Source of the DNA: a virus
DNA: 64,000 bases
Virus record (IMG/VR): IMGVR_UViG_3300012009_000091
Coordinates: 62,001-126,000 of that record
Reading direction: 5' to 3' (one strand)
This document shows, piece by piece, positions 1 through 8,477 of this stretch. The notes beneath the pieces were generated by a model, which was given only the letters and a program-made list of their open reading frames with translations, did no database searches and had not been told where the DNA came from. Numbering within the stretch: the stretch's first letter is position 1; each line of letters begins with the position of its first letter. A program made the position numbers and the translations under genes.

Positions 1-8
1 CGCTGAAC

Positions 9-1412
9 ATGATGATCGAAACGTTCAGCATTACGGAGCTGGATAGCGGGCCCTATTACACTTATGTGGAGCAGCTCATTGATTCCTTCGATACAGGTCT
101 GGGTACGTTTTCTGTATTCGCTCGTGCAGAGAATGCCTATTCGTCTTGGAATACGGTTTGTCTGGGGTTGACTGGGGACCTTCTTGGGCCCGGGTATTTC
201 GTTGAGCAAAGTTTGGAGCTGCCGTTACTGCGTACGCTGATCGAGCCTAGCAACGGATTTCAGATAGAAGATGGCGTATTGATCGCAGACCCCGGTTCGC
301 CCGAAATCCCTGAAGGCTCTCTAGTTGAGCTCTATACCACTTCCGATCAGATCACGGTTTTCTATGTTGCGGAGGTTGAGGAAGATGCCACCAGTGTTCG
401 CATCACTTTAGAGACGGCGGCAGGAGATCCACTTGAGTTTTTGGATCACACCATAGATTCTGTTCTGATTCGCGATGTGTCTGGTACTTATCAAGGATTC
501 TTGCGAGCGTCGCTTGAATTGCCTGTTCGGCATACATCTCGTTGCGCCATCGTACCGCCACTGACTGATACACCTATGTTGACCCTGGCTCATCAACAGG
601 TGCAGGACATTGAAGCAGGTGTGGTAGAGCTAGATGAGACGGTCACTTCTCTGACATATGATGCCGCTCTTGGTGGGGTATCATACCGACTAGAGTTGGG
701 TGTTGGTCTGGAAGGACGCGCTGCAATTCGCCTATCCGCTTCTGCCCACGCTTTGTATGTTGGTCGTTTGATTCAGGTGGACTATCGGATGGATTTTCGC
801 AGTGGATACGCTCGAATCTATCCCAACAAGTTTCAATATCCTGGAGTGATCTACGCTTGGAGAGCCCAGTGGGAGCAAGGGCCGCTTTCAAGTCCCGTAC
901 CCACAGCTCCCTCCAGCTCTAGACGAAGAGAGCCAGATAAGCTGTTTGCCGAGGGAGGCGTATTTCGGATCCCCGTTGATGCGGAAGCTCAAGTCACTGC
1001 GGTGTACTCTCCTACGAATCGACAGCCGGATGTGTTAATCGACGGCCTCCGTCGGATTCTTTTTTATGGAACATCACATTTTGTGGTCTCTCTCGTGGGG
1101 AATGCGACTGACTGTTCACTACGAGTGAGTGTCGGCAGTGTCGACTTTGATTCCACTGGATTCACTTTCGCCGCTGAGGATCAGATTGAACTGGTCGTTG
1201 GTGTGACTTATGGCCTGGCTGATGTAAAGTATAAAGTGACGATCAACGACTCGGTCGAGATCGACGAGACGAAAAACTTCGCGGTTTCTGTACCGTACAT
1301 TGACGACTTGGTGACTCCTGGTGCTAGAATATATGTCGGATCAGATCCAAATGGGGGGCACTCATGTCTCGGTCGGATCATCAATCTGAAAGTAGAGGAT
1401 GAAATCACATGA
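9..1412 (+). CDS. Virion protein with C-terminal LamG/concanavalin-like domain (start may lie outside window)
   Basis: A 467-residue protein rich in beta-strand-forming sequence. The last ~150 residues (about 315-467) read like a LamG/concanavalin-A-like jelly roll: alternating hydrophobic strands ending in a YVGSDPNG turn and a final LGRIINLKVED strand. This fold is common in phage tail fibre and baseplate proteins that touch glycans. The frame is open to the window edge, so the ATG at 9 may not be the true start. Its stop overlaps the next start (ATGA), so it belongs to the rightward virion operon. A structural tail or baseplate role is inferred from position and fold only. Confidence 0.55.
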   Translation: MMIETFSITELDSGPYYTYVEQLIDSFDTGLGTFSVFARAENAYSSWNTVCLGLTGDLLGPGYFVEQSLELPLLRTLIEPSNGFQIEDGVLIADPGSPEIPEGSLVELYTTSDQITVFYVAEVEEDATSVRITLETAAGDPLEFLDHTIDSVLIRDVSGTYQGFLRASLELPVRHTSRCAIVPPLTDTPMLTLAHQQVQDIEAGVVELDETVTSLTYDAALGGVSYRLELGVGLEGRAAIRLSASAHALYVGRLIQVDYRMDFRSGYARIYPNKFQYPGVIYAWRAQWEQGPLSSPVPTAPSSSRRREPDKLFAEGGVFRIPVDAEAQVTAVYSPTNRQPDVLIDGLRRILFYGTSHFVVSLVGNATDCSLRVSVGSVDFDSTGFTFAAEDQIELVVGVTYGLADVKYKVTINDSVEIDETKNFAVSVPYIDDLVTPGARIYVGSDPNGGHSCLGRIINLKVEDEIT

Positions 1413-3316
1413 TCACCAGCTTGTTCACCCAGCCTGAGAAACTAGCCGCCGGAGCGTCGAGCTCCATCAAGACTCGAGTGGAAGGGCCGCCGGAGACCTG
1501 GGCCGAACAGGCTATGTCAGATCTCTACGAGGAGCACCCGTACGTCGCGGAGTATCAACCAACCATTGATGTGGTACGCATGGATCCGGACCGCGGATAC
1601 ATGGTGGCGTTCATCAGCATTGAAGGGAACAACAAGAAAATCAATATTCCTGTAATCGTACAGGACCATGAGTTGCTTCCCTACGCCACGTTTGCGTCCG
1701 GCGATCAGATCTTTCCTCTTACGGAGGATCGTTTGGCGTCGGAGTTGCTAGATTATGTAGCGGAGCGAGGGGTCGACATGACTGACCGGGAACTGGAACA
1801 GATGCTCCAGTTTCAAGAGCTCGAGCCGCCGGATAGCACAACTTGGGGTGGGAATCGGACTGTTCTTAGCAAACTCAGCTGGGCGCATATGGACGACTTT
1901 CATGACTTCATGGAGAAGTCCAACAGCGCTGTCTATTCGACGGTGAGAGAGCGTGTTCAGCAGCTTGAGAAGAAAGCGAAACCTCTGTCAAACGGCATCA
2001 CTGCATCGGATTGGGATCCTGTGCACGATACCATGCTCATCGAAACCAGTCCGAAGTCTACGCAGAGATATCGTATCACGTCAACCTCCTCGCAGTTTCT
2101 CAAGTCTGCACATGTTCAAGAGGTGACTCGATCCAAGGCAGCGCAGGTTCTCCCTCCTGAAGTGCTGCAGAAGGCGGGGCAGGTAGGGTATGCCGTGATC
2201 GGCGGGCCTCCGGTCAAACTAGCGATGGAGACGCTTACTGAGGCGGAACAAGTTGATCGCGCAGGTATTTGGAGCGTGAAGACAGATACGGGAATGTCAT
2301 TGACGGGATCCGTGATTCCTCATGTAGTGGATTTCAACGGGCAACTGCTACCGTTGGCCTTGTTCTACAACGGCGCTGTTGCCGCCGTACAGGATCAGAT
2401 TGCGGGGGTGTGCATCTCCGAACTCCGTCTACCACCGACGGAATTGAAGTCACACGGGGAGAGTGCCTTTCTCTTTCGACATCCTAGTGGGGGAATCCGA
2501 GCGACTCTCTCTTTTGTGGTCAACAGTGAAATTCCGACTGAGTTCGGGCCTGCACTCGTCGTTGAGACTTATCTGGGGGATGTAGTGCGGTTGGTGCGGG
2601 ATACGTGTGATTCGCTGGCGCAGGTAGATCCGCAGACGTATTTGATACCTGCCAAGTATAGTCTGGTGAACCTTGGCCATCCCAAAAACCGGGTTTCTCT
2701 TGTGGAGATGCCGGAGGATTACGATGCTTTTCACAAGATGGGCCAACAGAAAGCATTGGAAATTATCGGCAACGGCACGTACGATGTGAAAGGAGGAGAT
2801 GTCGCTCTCCACGACTTGGATGAACGTCAAGCGGAGTTCAACTTGACTGCTTTGGGAGCCCCCGACCCGCCACGCCTACTCAAGGCTGCCAATGTCCTCG
2901 GTTCAGTTCGTCTATACGGCACGCCCCCGGTCGATGGGAGTCAGCAGGTGATGGAAAAGGTCGGGATGATGGAGAAACATGCACGCAAGGTGTGTGATAG
3001 TTGGCGGCCTGACTCGAGTGACCTCATCAATGCTGCCGCTTGGATGCTGGCTGAACCTTCTATGGAGAAGATCGGTAATATTCCGGTCGATACTGTAGAC
3101 AACGTCCTTTCCCTTGGGTTCATTCGACCAGAAAACACTAAGACCTATGTGGATTCTCTAGGAGATCTTGAGGACACTGTGGCCAAGCTTGCGTCTCTCG
3201 TGTTGGCTAGTCAACTCGGCTACTCAGAGATTCCAACTGAAGACGCTATCAATGCGATGGAGGGCATGGAGCGCGTGGTCAAGGGACTGCGGAAGTTGAA
3301 AGCGGAAGTTGGGTAA
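1409..3316 (+). CDS. Large virion-module protein, function unknown
   Basis: A 635-residue protein that starts inside the stop of the upstream gene (ATGA) and ends in TAATG, where the next gene starts. The N-terminus carries PEKLAAG, one of the K-x-A motifs that recur in this phage's virion proteins. The middle is mixed alpha/beta; the C-terminal ~120 residues are helical, with a charged end. Its length is in the portal range and it sits near terL, but I see no portal-like stem or clip pattern, so I do not call it portal. It may instead be a neck, baseplate or internal head protein. Confidence 0.5.
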   Translation: MITSLFTQPEKLAAGASSSIKTRVEGPPETWAEQAMSDLYEEHPYVAEYQPTIDVVRMDPDRGYMVAFISIEGNNKKINIPVIVQDHELLPYATFASGDQIFPLTEDRLASELLDYVAERGVDMTDRELEQMLQFQELEPPDSTTWGGNRTVLSKLSWAHMDDFHDFMEKSNSAVYSTVRERVQQLEKKAKPLSNGITASDWDPVHDTMLIETSPKSTQRYRITSTSSQFLKSAHVQEVTRSKAAQVLPPEVLQKAGQVGYAVIGGPPVKLAMETLTEAEQVDRAGIWSVKTDTGMSLTGSVIPHVVDFNGQLLPLALFYNGAVAAVQDQIAGVCISELRLPPTELKSHGESAFLFRHPSGGIRATLSFVVNSEIPTEFGPALVVETYLGDVVRLVRDTCDSLAQVDPQTYLIPAKYSLVNLGHPKNRVSLVEMPEDYDAFHKMGQQKALEIIGNGTYDVKGGDVALHDLDERQAEFNLTALGAPDPPRLLKAANVLGSVRLYGTPPVDGSQQVMEKVGMMEKHARKVCDSWRPDSSDLINAAAWMLAEPSMEKIGNIPVDTVDNVLSLGFIRPENTKTYVDSLGDLEDTVAKLASLVLASQLGYSEIPTEDAINAMEGMERVVKGLRKLKAEVG

Positions 3317-4155
3317 TGGAGCGAGCCCCCTACGAGCTCTACCTCTCTTTGATGTTGATCCGCAATTACTCGGATGAACAGATTGATGAGGAGCTCCGTT
3401 TGTTGGACTATCTTCTGCCCGACCCAGAGTTGGTCGATTTCCTTCGAGAGGACACGCCAGTTGTTCGACGACGTTTGTTCCGTGCAACCAAGGAACTGCA
3501 AAAATGGGCCGATGATCGGTTCCTAGATCGCGCACTGCTCAACGTTAACTCGAAGCGGGTCTTGAGCGCCCGAAAGATTTGTTTTCATTCTCGCATTCGA
3601 CATGCACTTGAGCTTTGTCTTCTTCGACCTGATATGCCGTGGGAGACTATCGTCGATCAACTCGACGAGATCGGCAATGTTATCGGGCTCACAGAACAGA
3701 TGGTTCAGGATTACCACCAGCTGTTTTGGTCTTTTGATCACATGTCTCTCCCAGCCAAGCGCGCGTATTTAGAGAGTGCAGGTGCGACTGAAGGGGCAAT
3801 GACCGCTATGGGAGGCCATCCTCGAGTAGGGGTGGCGTTGGATCTAGGGATCCATGTCGGTTTGTCGGATGTAGAACGTCTGTCGTTCATGCGTGATGTG
3901 GCTTTCACTCGGTTTGCTCGAGACGCGAGTATAGGTGTTTTGGCTGCAAAGGAAGCTAAAGACTGGTCGTATATCGTAAAGGATATGATGAGCGAGATCA
4001 GGCGGGTGCAACCTCCTACCGAGAAGACCACGGTTGAGTTGGATGCGGGGGTCATTGACCATATTCCTCACATCGATTATCTACAACAAGAAGACGATGA
4101 GTCTTCGGAGGACCACAATGCCAATGCCGACCTCATCCCGTTCCGACAGCGGTAA
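3316..4155 (+). CDS. Helical protein of the virion operon, function unknown
   Basis: A 279-residue protein, mostly helical, with many Leu/Arg/Asp-rich amphipathic stretches and an acidic C-terminus (HIDYLQQEDDESSEDHN). The start overlaps the preceding stop (TAATG) and the end overlaps the next gene by 38 bases, which implies tight translational coupling within one transcript. It lies two genes before terL, a usual place for small terminase or head-completion proteins, but no DNA-binding helix-turn-helix is evident. Function not recognised. Confidence 0.5.
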   Translation: MERAPYELYLSLMLIRNYSDEQIDEELRLLDYLLPDPELVDFLREDTPVVRRRLFRATKELQKWADDRFLDRALLNVNSKRVLSARKICFHSRIRHALELCLLRPDMPWETIVDQLDEIGNVIGLTEQMVQDYHQLFWSFDHMSLPAKRAYLESAGATEGAMTAMGGHPRVGVALDLGIHVGLSDVERLSFMRDVAFTRFARDASIGVLAAKEAKDWSYIVKDMMSEIRRVQPPTEKTTVELDAGVIDHIPHIDYLQQEDDESSEDHNANADLIPFRQR

Positions 4156-4678
4156 GCGTGTCAAGTACGAGTACCGATCTAAGCGTGAACGCGAAGTACT
4201 TCAAGATTCTGAGAATGTCGGGCACCGGCCCACGGCAGTTCCATTTCGTGTATACGAGAAGCAATTCTACGACGTAGAGGTAGTTTTCAAGGCGAACGGT
4301 GATGTAGATTACCATTTCTTTCCGCTTAAAGGGAGATTCGACTTCCCGTTCAGCTTTCGTATTATCGGCCTTTTAATTGAGGATGCGGCAGTTTGGTCTG
4401 TTGGTCCCAGCGTTCAAACAGAGGCGGACTATTTTGACCGGGAGATAGCACAATGGTTCATGCGCGCCGGTGAAGATCCCTCTCGGTCATTAGGGCAGCC
4501 TACCTTCTTTGTCCGCTTTCAAAAAGTCGGACATCGCATGGGTGCTGAGGAGATTCTCATAGATCGTTTCTTGGGACGGCTGGACATGCTACTGAAAGAA
4601 GTGTCGTCAATGTCCATTCGTGGGATTCCAAGCAGTCAGATCTACCAAGACATTCGTGTCAATCGCCGTCGTTCATAA
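4118..4678 (+). CDS. Basic small virion-operon protein, function unknown
   Basis: A 186-residue protein. I chose the ATG at 4118 because GGAGGA lies about five bases upstream; an earlier in-frame ATG at 4034 has no such site and would extend deep into the upstream gene. The N-terminus is basic (SGKRVKYEYRSKRERE), followed by a beta-rich core. It is the last rightward gene before the first leftward island, and its end overlaps the convergent gene at 4659-5021 by 20 bases. Function not recognised. Confidence 0.5.
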   Translation: MPMPTSSRSDSGKRVKYEYRSKREREVLQDSENVGHRPTAVPFRVYEKQFYDVEVVFKANGDVDYHFFPLKGRFDFPFSFRIIGLLIEDAAVWSVGPSVQTEADYFDREIAQWFMRAGEDPSRSLGQPTFFVRFQKVGHRMGAEEILIDRFLGRLDMLLKEVSSMSIRGIPSSQIYQDIRVNRRRS

Positions 4679-5021
4679 TTCGCCCTTTCCTTTTCATTCG
4701 TCGTAAGGTTAAGTGGGTCGTTCCGACTATGTCTGCCGTGATGATATAGCGCCAGCGAGTACCCACTCGATGTCTTTTCGCTCGAACATGTCTGGTCTCA
4801 TGATCTGGTATTGATAGTGCTTGCACCAGCTCTTTGAGAGATTGAGTCAGCTCTTTAGACAGTGCCGTGACGCGAGCTAAGAGAAAAGTCGGATCGCCCA
4901 ACTTTTCTCCCTCTTTGAGAACTACTTCGGCTGATTCGACCATCAGCTCGAGATCCTTTTGGAGGTTTTTAGCCACTAAGCGCGTATTCAGCAATTTCCC
5001 GAGCGGTGAGTTCTTGTCCAT
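4659..5021 (-). CDS. Small leftward protein with helical N-half and basic C-half
   Basis: A 120-residue protein on the minus strand. Residues 1-70 form a likely coiled coil (NLQKDLELMVESAEVVLKEG then ALSKELTQSLKELVQAL); the last 45 residues are strongly basic (RAKRHRVGTRWR, RRMKRKGR). It overlaps the upstream minus gene by 53 bases and lacks a clear ribosome site, so it is probably co-translated with it from the GTATAAG promoter at 5410-5416. Nucleic acid binding is possible from charge only. Function not recognised. Confidence 0.4.
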   Translation of the reverse strand: MDKNSPLGKLLNTRLVAKNLQKDLELMVESAEVVLKEGEKLGDPTFLLARVTALSKELTQSLKELVQALSIPDHETRHVRAKRHRVGTRWRYIITADIVGTTHLTLRRMKRKGRIMNDGD

Positions 5022-5385
5022 GCGGACACAGTATACATCGTTCGTACTGTGAGCACACGAACCCTCTCTTGACTGCCTCGTTCAAACAGACCCGATGACT
5101 CACTGTGGCGATCAGCAGATCCTGAACAGCCCATCGTTGCTCTGTATTGAGTTGCCGAAGAGCTTGTCGATCGATGTTGTGCGCTTGCAGAAGCTCGGCC
5201 ACGTCATCCGCATCGACCGTTCGTATCAGTTTTCGTAGAAGGTCTACATCCCGTAATTCGGCTAGTTTCACTTCCAAGTCCTCAGTGGTTCGGTGTTGAT
5301 ACTGATTCAACACACTTCCGCATCGACAGTCCGAAAAGAATCGCGTCTCTGTCCGTTTTTCTATGATCGTCTGTATAGTACGCAT
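4969..5385 (-). CDS. Small leftward Cys-containing protein
   Basis: A 138-residue protein. The open frame extends to 5541, but the ATG at 5383-5385 has GGAGGA just upstream and a GTATAAG promoter 25 bases before it, so the longer version would start upstream of its own promoter. Cysteines occur as CRC near residue 25 and as C-x6-C-x2-C near residue 115 (SQYERCILCPHG), which could bind zinc. The middle is leucine-rich and helical. It forms a two-gene leftward island between virion genes with 4659-5021. Function not recognised. Confidence 0.5.
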   Translation of the reverse strand: MRTIQTIIEKRTETRFFSDCRCGSVLNQYQHRTTEDLEVKLAELRDVDLLRKLIRTVDADDVAELLQAHNIDRQALRQLNTEQRWAVQDLLIATVSHRVCLNEAVKRGFVCSQYERCILCPHGQELTAREIAEYALSG

Positions 5386-5409
5386 TACTGTCCTCCATGT
5401 GATATGGTT

Positions 5410-5416
5410 CTTATAC
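5410..5416 (-). promoter_or_regulatory. GTATAAG promoter-like motif
   Basis: CTTATAC on the plus strand reads GTATAAG leftwards and lies 25 bases before the start of the minus gene ending at 5385. It overlaps the leader of terL on the other strand. Confidence 0.55.
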
Positions 5417-5425
5417 GGAGGCGTC

Positions 5426-7078
5426 ATGTTGCATATCGAACGTCCGCGTGAACGAGCAGAGTTGAGTGAAAATCGAGCCGTCAGGATATCGACGGCCAAT
5501 TGGATTGACGGGAATTTGCGGGTCAGCGGTAAAGCGCTCAATTTACGTTGGCGACCGTGGTGGAGACTGCCCTACAACTTGGAGCATCATCGATTCCCAG
5601 ATGGTATGTATCGACGTGCATCGGTCATTGTCGCCGGACGACAGGTTGAGAAGTCTACTGCGTTAGCCAATAAACTTTTGAGCGAGAGTCAGGTGCCGTG
5701 GACTAGTTCGCTTTACGTAGCCCCGTCTGCAGCACAGCTCTCTGAATTTAGCTTTCGTCGAATCGATGAAGTGGTCGACACCTCGCCCGCCATTTCGGAG
5801 ACTAAAGATTATGACGCCTGGAGCGTCAGTCGTAAGGGTTTCCTCAATCATTCGAATATTACCTTACGTGCTGCTTTTCGTTCTCCAGATCGAGTCCGAG
5901 GTATTCCTGCTGATGTTCTTGTTCTAGATGAGTCTCAGGATCTTCTGCTCGAAAACATCCCCATCATTCGAGAGACACAAGCGCATTGCATTCGACCGGA
6001 AGGTCCCATCTATCAGATGTTGGGCACTCCAAAGTCCTATGACAATCCATTGGAATATTTCTGGTCTATGACATCCACTCAAGACGAGTGGTGCATCCGG
6101 TGTGAGAGATGTCGAACGTGGGTAGAAGGCATCAGTGAGGATAACATCGGAAAGTCAGGCATTGTCTGCGCGAAATGTGGAAAGTACTTGAACCCATTCG
6201 CCGGCTTGTGGATGCGCACAGGTCCAGAGGATGCCCCTTTGGAGGGGTTTCGGATTCCGCAGTTGCTGCTGCCCTACAGCTATGCCTATGACCCGCGCAT
6301 CTTCTATCGGATATGGAGAGAGATTCTCAACAAGTGGAAGTTGTATCCTCGAGCACAATTTTACAACGAAGTGTTGGGCATTTCGTATGATAGCGGAGAC
6401 AAGCCGATCACTCGAGACGACTTGAAAACTTGTTGTGTCGGAAATCGGATGATACCTCTTCATCTTCCTACCACTGTGTTGGATGCTCGAATCGCCAACG
6501 GTCTGGTATTTTGTGGAGTGGACTGGGGGACAGGGGGCGCGTCTAAGACGGTTTTTTCTGCATGTCATTATCGAGGCGATGTGTTCAACGTCTTCTACAT
6601 GAAGAAATTCGAGGGTCCGGAATCAGACCCTGAATACATCGTGCCGGCAATCTTACAGTTGTTAGAGAGAGTCAAGGCCGATCTGGTGGGGGTAGATTGG
6701 GGTTTTGGATTTGGTCTCAATAGTAGAATTCGGCAGGGCTTTGGAGCGGATCGGACGTTTGAATTTAGCCACTCTCAAATGCAACGCGAAAAGATCAAGT
6801 ACGACTCGTCCGCTAACGTGTTCGTGACGAACCGTACTGCAGTGATGTCTGATTTGTTTCGGCTTATGAAACAAAGGGGTTTTAGCTTGGACGTGTCTTG
6901 GCCTGAGCTAAGAGATTCGGGGTTTTCGCAGGACTTCCTTTGTAACCATCGAGAGGCGACCCGGGTGGGCAAGATGTTATTCAATCACCCACCCGGGACC
7001 GCTGATGACGCGTTACATAGTGTGCTATTTGCGTTTCTCACTTCATTATCGAGATATCCTCGACCTGACTTGAATTAG
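5426..7078 (+). CDS. terL: Terminase large subunit (DNA packaging ATPase-nuclease)
   Basis: A 550-residue packaging motor subunit that would dock on the portal, hydrolyse ATP to pump DNA and cut concatemers. The Walker A is the deviant phage form GRQVEKST (71-78); Walker B is VLVLDES (165-170). The RNase-H-like nuclease shows three acidic motifs: GVDWG (D366), GVDWG again (D424) and TADDALHS (D527/D528). Two Cys pairs (C223/C226 and C248/C251) form a zinc-ribbon insert between the domains. Start chosen at 5426 after a GGAGG site; the ORF is open to 5363. It stands alone between two leftward islands and overlaps the convergent gene by 4 bases. Confidence 0.88.
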   Translation: MLHIERPRERAELSENRAVRISTANWIDGNLRVSGKALNLRWRPWWRLPYNLEHHRFPDGMYRRASVIVAGRQVEKSTALANKLLSESQVPWTSSLYVAPSAAQLSEFSFRRIDEVVDTSPAISETKDYDAWSVSRKGFLNHSNITLRAAFRSPDRVRGIPADVLVLDESQDLLLENIPIIRETQAHCIRPEGPIYQMLGTPKSYDNPLEYFWSMTSTQDEWCIRCERCRTWVEGISEDNIGKSGIVCAKCGKYLNPFAGLWMRTGPEDAPLEGFRIPQLLLPYSYAYDPRIFYRIWREILNKWKLYPRAQFYNEVLGISYDSGDKPITRDDLKTCCVGNRMIPLHLPTTVLDARIANGLVFCGVDWGTGGASKTVFSACHYRGDVFNVFYMKKFEGPESDPEYIVPAILQLLERVKADLVGVDWGFGFGLNSRIRQGFGADRTFEFSHSQMQREKIKYDSSANVFVTNRTAVMSDLFRLMKQRGFSLDVSWPELRDSGFSQDFLCNHREATRVGKMLFNHPPGTADDALHSVLFAFLTSLSRYPRPDLN

Positions 7079-7710
7079 GCGGGGTTGGCTATAGAGGGGG
7101 TTGATAGTTGAGGGTGGAATTGAGGGTAGACGTTAGTGTATGGGTTATGGAGCCGTGTAGCGATTTGCCCGAGCTTGAAGCAAGCGAAAACGCCTAATCC
7201 GATTTTGATGGCGTCCAGAACCCACCCTATATAGGTTGTTCCTTGTCTCGCTTGCACTGCGTCGAGTAGGTGCTCTTCTAGCATGGCGTTGATTTGTTTG
7301 CTTTGTCGCGTTGCCTCTTCAAATGCTTCCGTTGACGCCTCCATTTCTTCTCTCAATGTATCGAGTCCTGCCAATGTGCTGGCCAGGAGTCTTCGATTCT
7401 CTCGTTCGGCTGTGCGTACCCCCTCTTGATCCTTCTGCATCGCGGATATCATCTCACGATGTAGTTCCAGTATGGAGTTGAGATCCATTCCTGCTTCCTC
7501 CGTTTTCTTCTTTTTTGTGTCGCGTTTTAGTTTGGATCGGACTGCATCAACAGCTGCTCCGGATGCACCGGCTAATCGTTCGGCGGCAGATGGCTCTTTC
7601 TCCTTCTTCTGCTTCTTTTTCTCCTTCTCCTGTTTCTTTTCTTCCTCGGAATCTTTGTACGGTGCGAGTTCAGTCGAAGTTCCATAATCCTCTGGCAAAT
7701 TTCCAGGCAT
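7075..7710 (-). CDS. Coiled-coil protein with C-terminal membrane segment
   Basis: A 211-residue protein. Residues 20-45 are a lysine/glutamate-rich low-complexity run (EEEKKQEKEKKKQKKEKE), 70-155 a long coiled coil, and about 160-185 a single hydrophobic segment (WVLDAIKIGLGVFACFKLG) followed by a short proline-rich tail. This suggests a membrane-anchored helical rod. GGAGG precedes the start and a GTATAAG promoter lies 27 bases upstream. A spanin- or holin-like role is conceivable but not supported; it may be an inner virion or host-membrane protein. Confidence 0.5.
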   Translation of the reverse strand: MPGNLPEDYGTSTELAPYKDSEEEKKQEKEKKKQKKEKEPSAAERLAGASGAAVDAVRSKLKRDTKKKKTEEAGMDLNSILELHREMISAMQKDQEGVRTAERENRRLLASTLAGLDTLREEMEASTEAFEEATRQSKQINAMLEEHLLDAVQARQGTTYIGWVLDAIKIGLGVFACFKLGQIATRLHNPYTNVYPQFHPQLSTPSIANPA

Positions 7711-7736
7711 ACACCCTCCGTAGTATGATGTGTTGT

Positions 7737-7743
7737 CTTATAC
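7737..7743 (-). promoter_or_regulatory. GTATAAG promoter-like motif
   Basis: Leftward GTATAAG, 27 bases before the coiled-coil membrane protein and just beyond the stop of the next minus gene, so it can drive that gene independently. Confidence 0.5.
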
Positions 7744-7745
7744 GG

Positions 7746-8435
7746 CTAAGCGGCTTGGGAGGCGAGGATGAGGCCGTCGATAGGTGAGAGGCGGTGGGGG
7801 ATATGGAATTGACATTTCACAAGGGGATAGCTGGGTTCAAAGGCTTCTAGCAAGTACCGGAGGTGTCGGACAGCTAGGAGGACACGAGTCTTCTCTTTTT
7901 TGGTCGATAAGTATGGAAGTAACCGGTGTCCGAGCTTCATCAACCAAATAGGTAATTCTCGAAGTTCGGGATTCTTAAGACAATATTGGACGACCCCTGC
8001 ATTGAAATGTTCCATCGCCAGAATCCAGCGCGCTTTTTCCTCATCGTTGATCGAATCTGGAGTCAGGTTCCTTCGAATCGCTTCTTCCATCAATGATAGA
8101 AGGCGCGTCTTGCTGATTCCATGGCCTCGCAAACTGATCCCCGAGATATGTTCGAGCACCTCTAGTCTTTCGTGAATACTGGATAGCTCGCGCAGATAAG
8201 TCGAATCGAACCCGCGATAGATTGCTTCTGCTTCTTCTTCGCGAGGATCAACTGGTCCAGACGTCGTTCCCATGAGGCGTTCTACATCTAGTCGATCGAT
8301 GAGAACTCGATTCTTTTGTTTCTTTGTTCGTAGGTGTTTTCTGCGGATGTGATAATCGATAGCGCGCACTCCCAAATCGAGTAGATCTGCGGCTTCTTGT
8401 CTAGTAACGAATCTATGTCTCTGGCTAGTTGACAT
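7746..8435 (-). CDS. Helix-turn-helix DNA-binding protein (excisionase-like N-terminus)
   Basis: A 229-residue protein. Residues 5-55 match the excisionase/MerR-type wing-helix pattern: FVTRQEAADLLDLGVRAIDY, then a basic stretch with an RVLIDRLDVERLM wing. The rest is helical and of unknown role. I use the ATG at 8435 (MSTSQRHRF), with GGAG about nine bases upstream; the frame stays open to 8489. It is divergent from the capsid operon and could be its regulator or a terminase small-subunit analogue, which is also an HTH protein next to terL. That is inference. Confidence 0.55.
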   Translation of the reverse strand: MSTSQRHRFVTRQEAADLLDLGVRAIDYHIRRKHLRTKKQKNRVLIDRLDVERLMGTTSGPVDPREEEAEAIYRGFDSTYLRELSSIHERLEVLEHISGISLRGHGISKTRLLSLMEEAIRRNLTPDSINDEEKARWILAMEHFNAGVVQYCLKNPELRELPIWLMKLGHRLLPYLSTKKEKTRVLLAVRHLRYLLEAFEPSYPLVKCQFHIPHRLSPIDGLILASQAA

Positions 8436-8458
8436 GTTGTGTGCTCCTACCCTACGAT
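8429..8458 (+). promoter_or_regulatory. Possible sigma-70-like promoter for the capsid operon
   Basis: TTGACA (8429-8434) and TACGAT (8453-8458) are 18 bases apart in the divergent gap before the capsid operon. No GTATAAG occurs here. The -10 is imperfect and part of the element lies in the start of the leftward HTH gene. Confidence 0.3.
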
Positions 8459-8477
8459 TGCAGAGGAAAACGTCTTT

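Noticed and set aside
1409-3316. Portal protein
   Set aside because: Length and position fit, but I see no recognisable portal sequence features; left as unknown.
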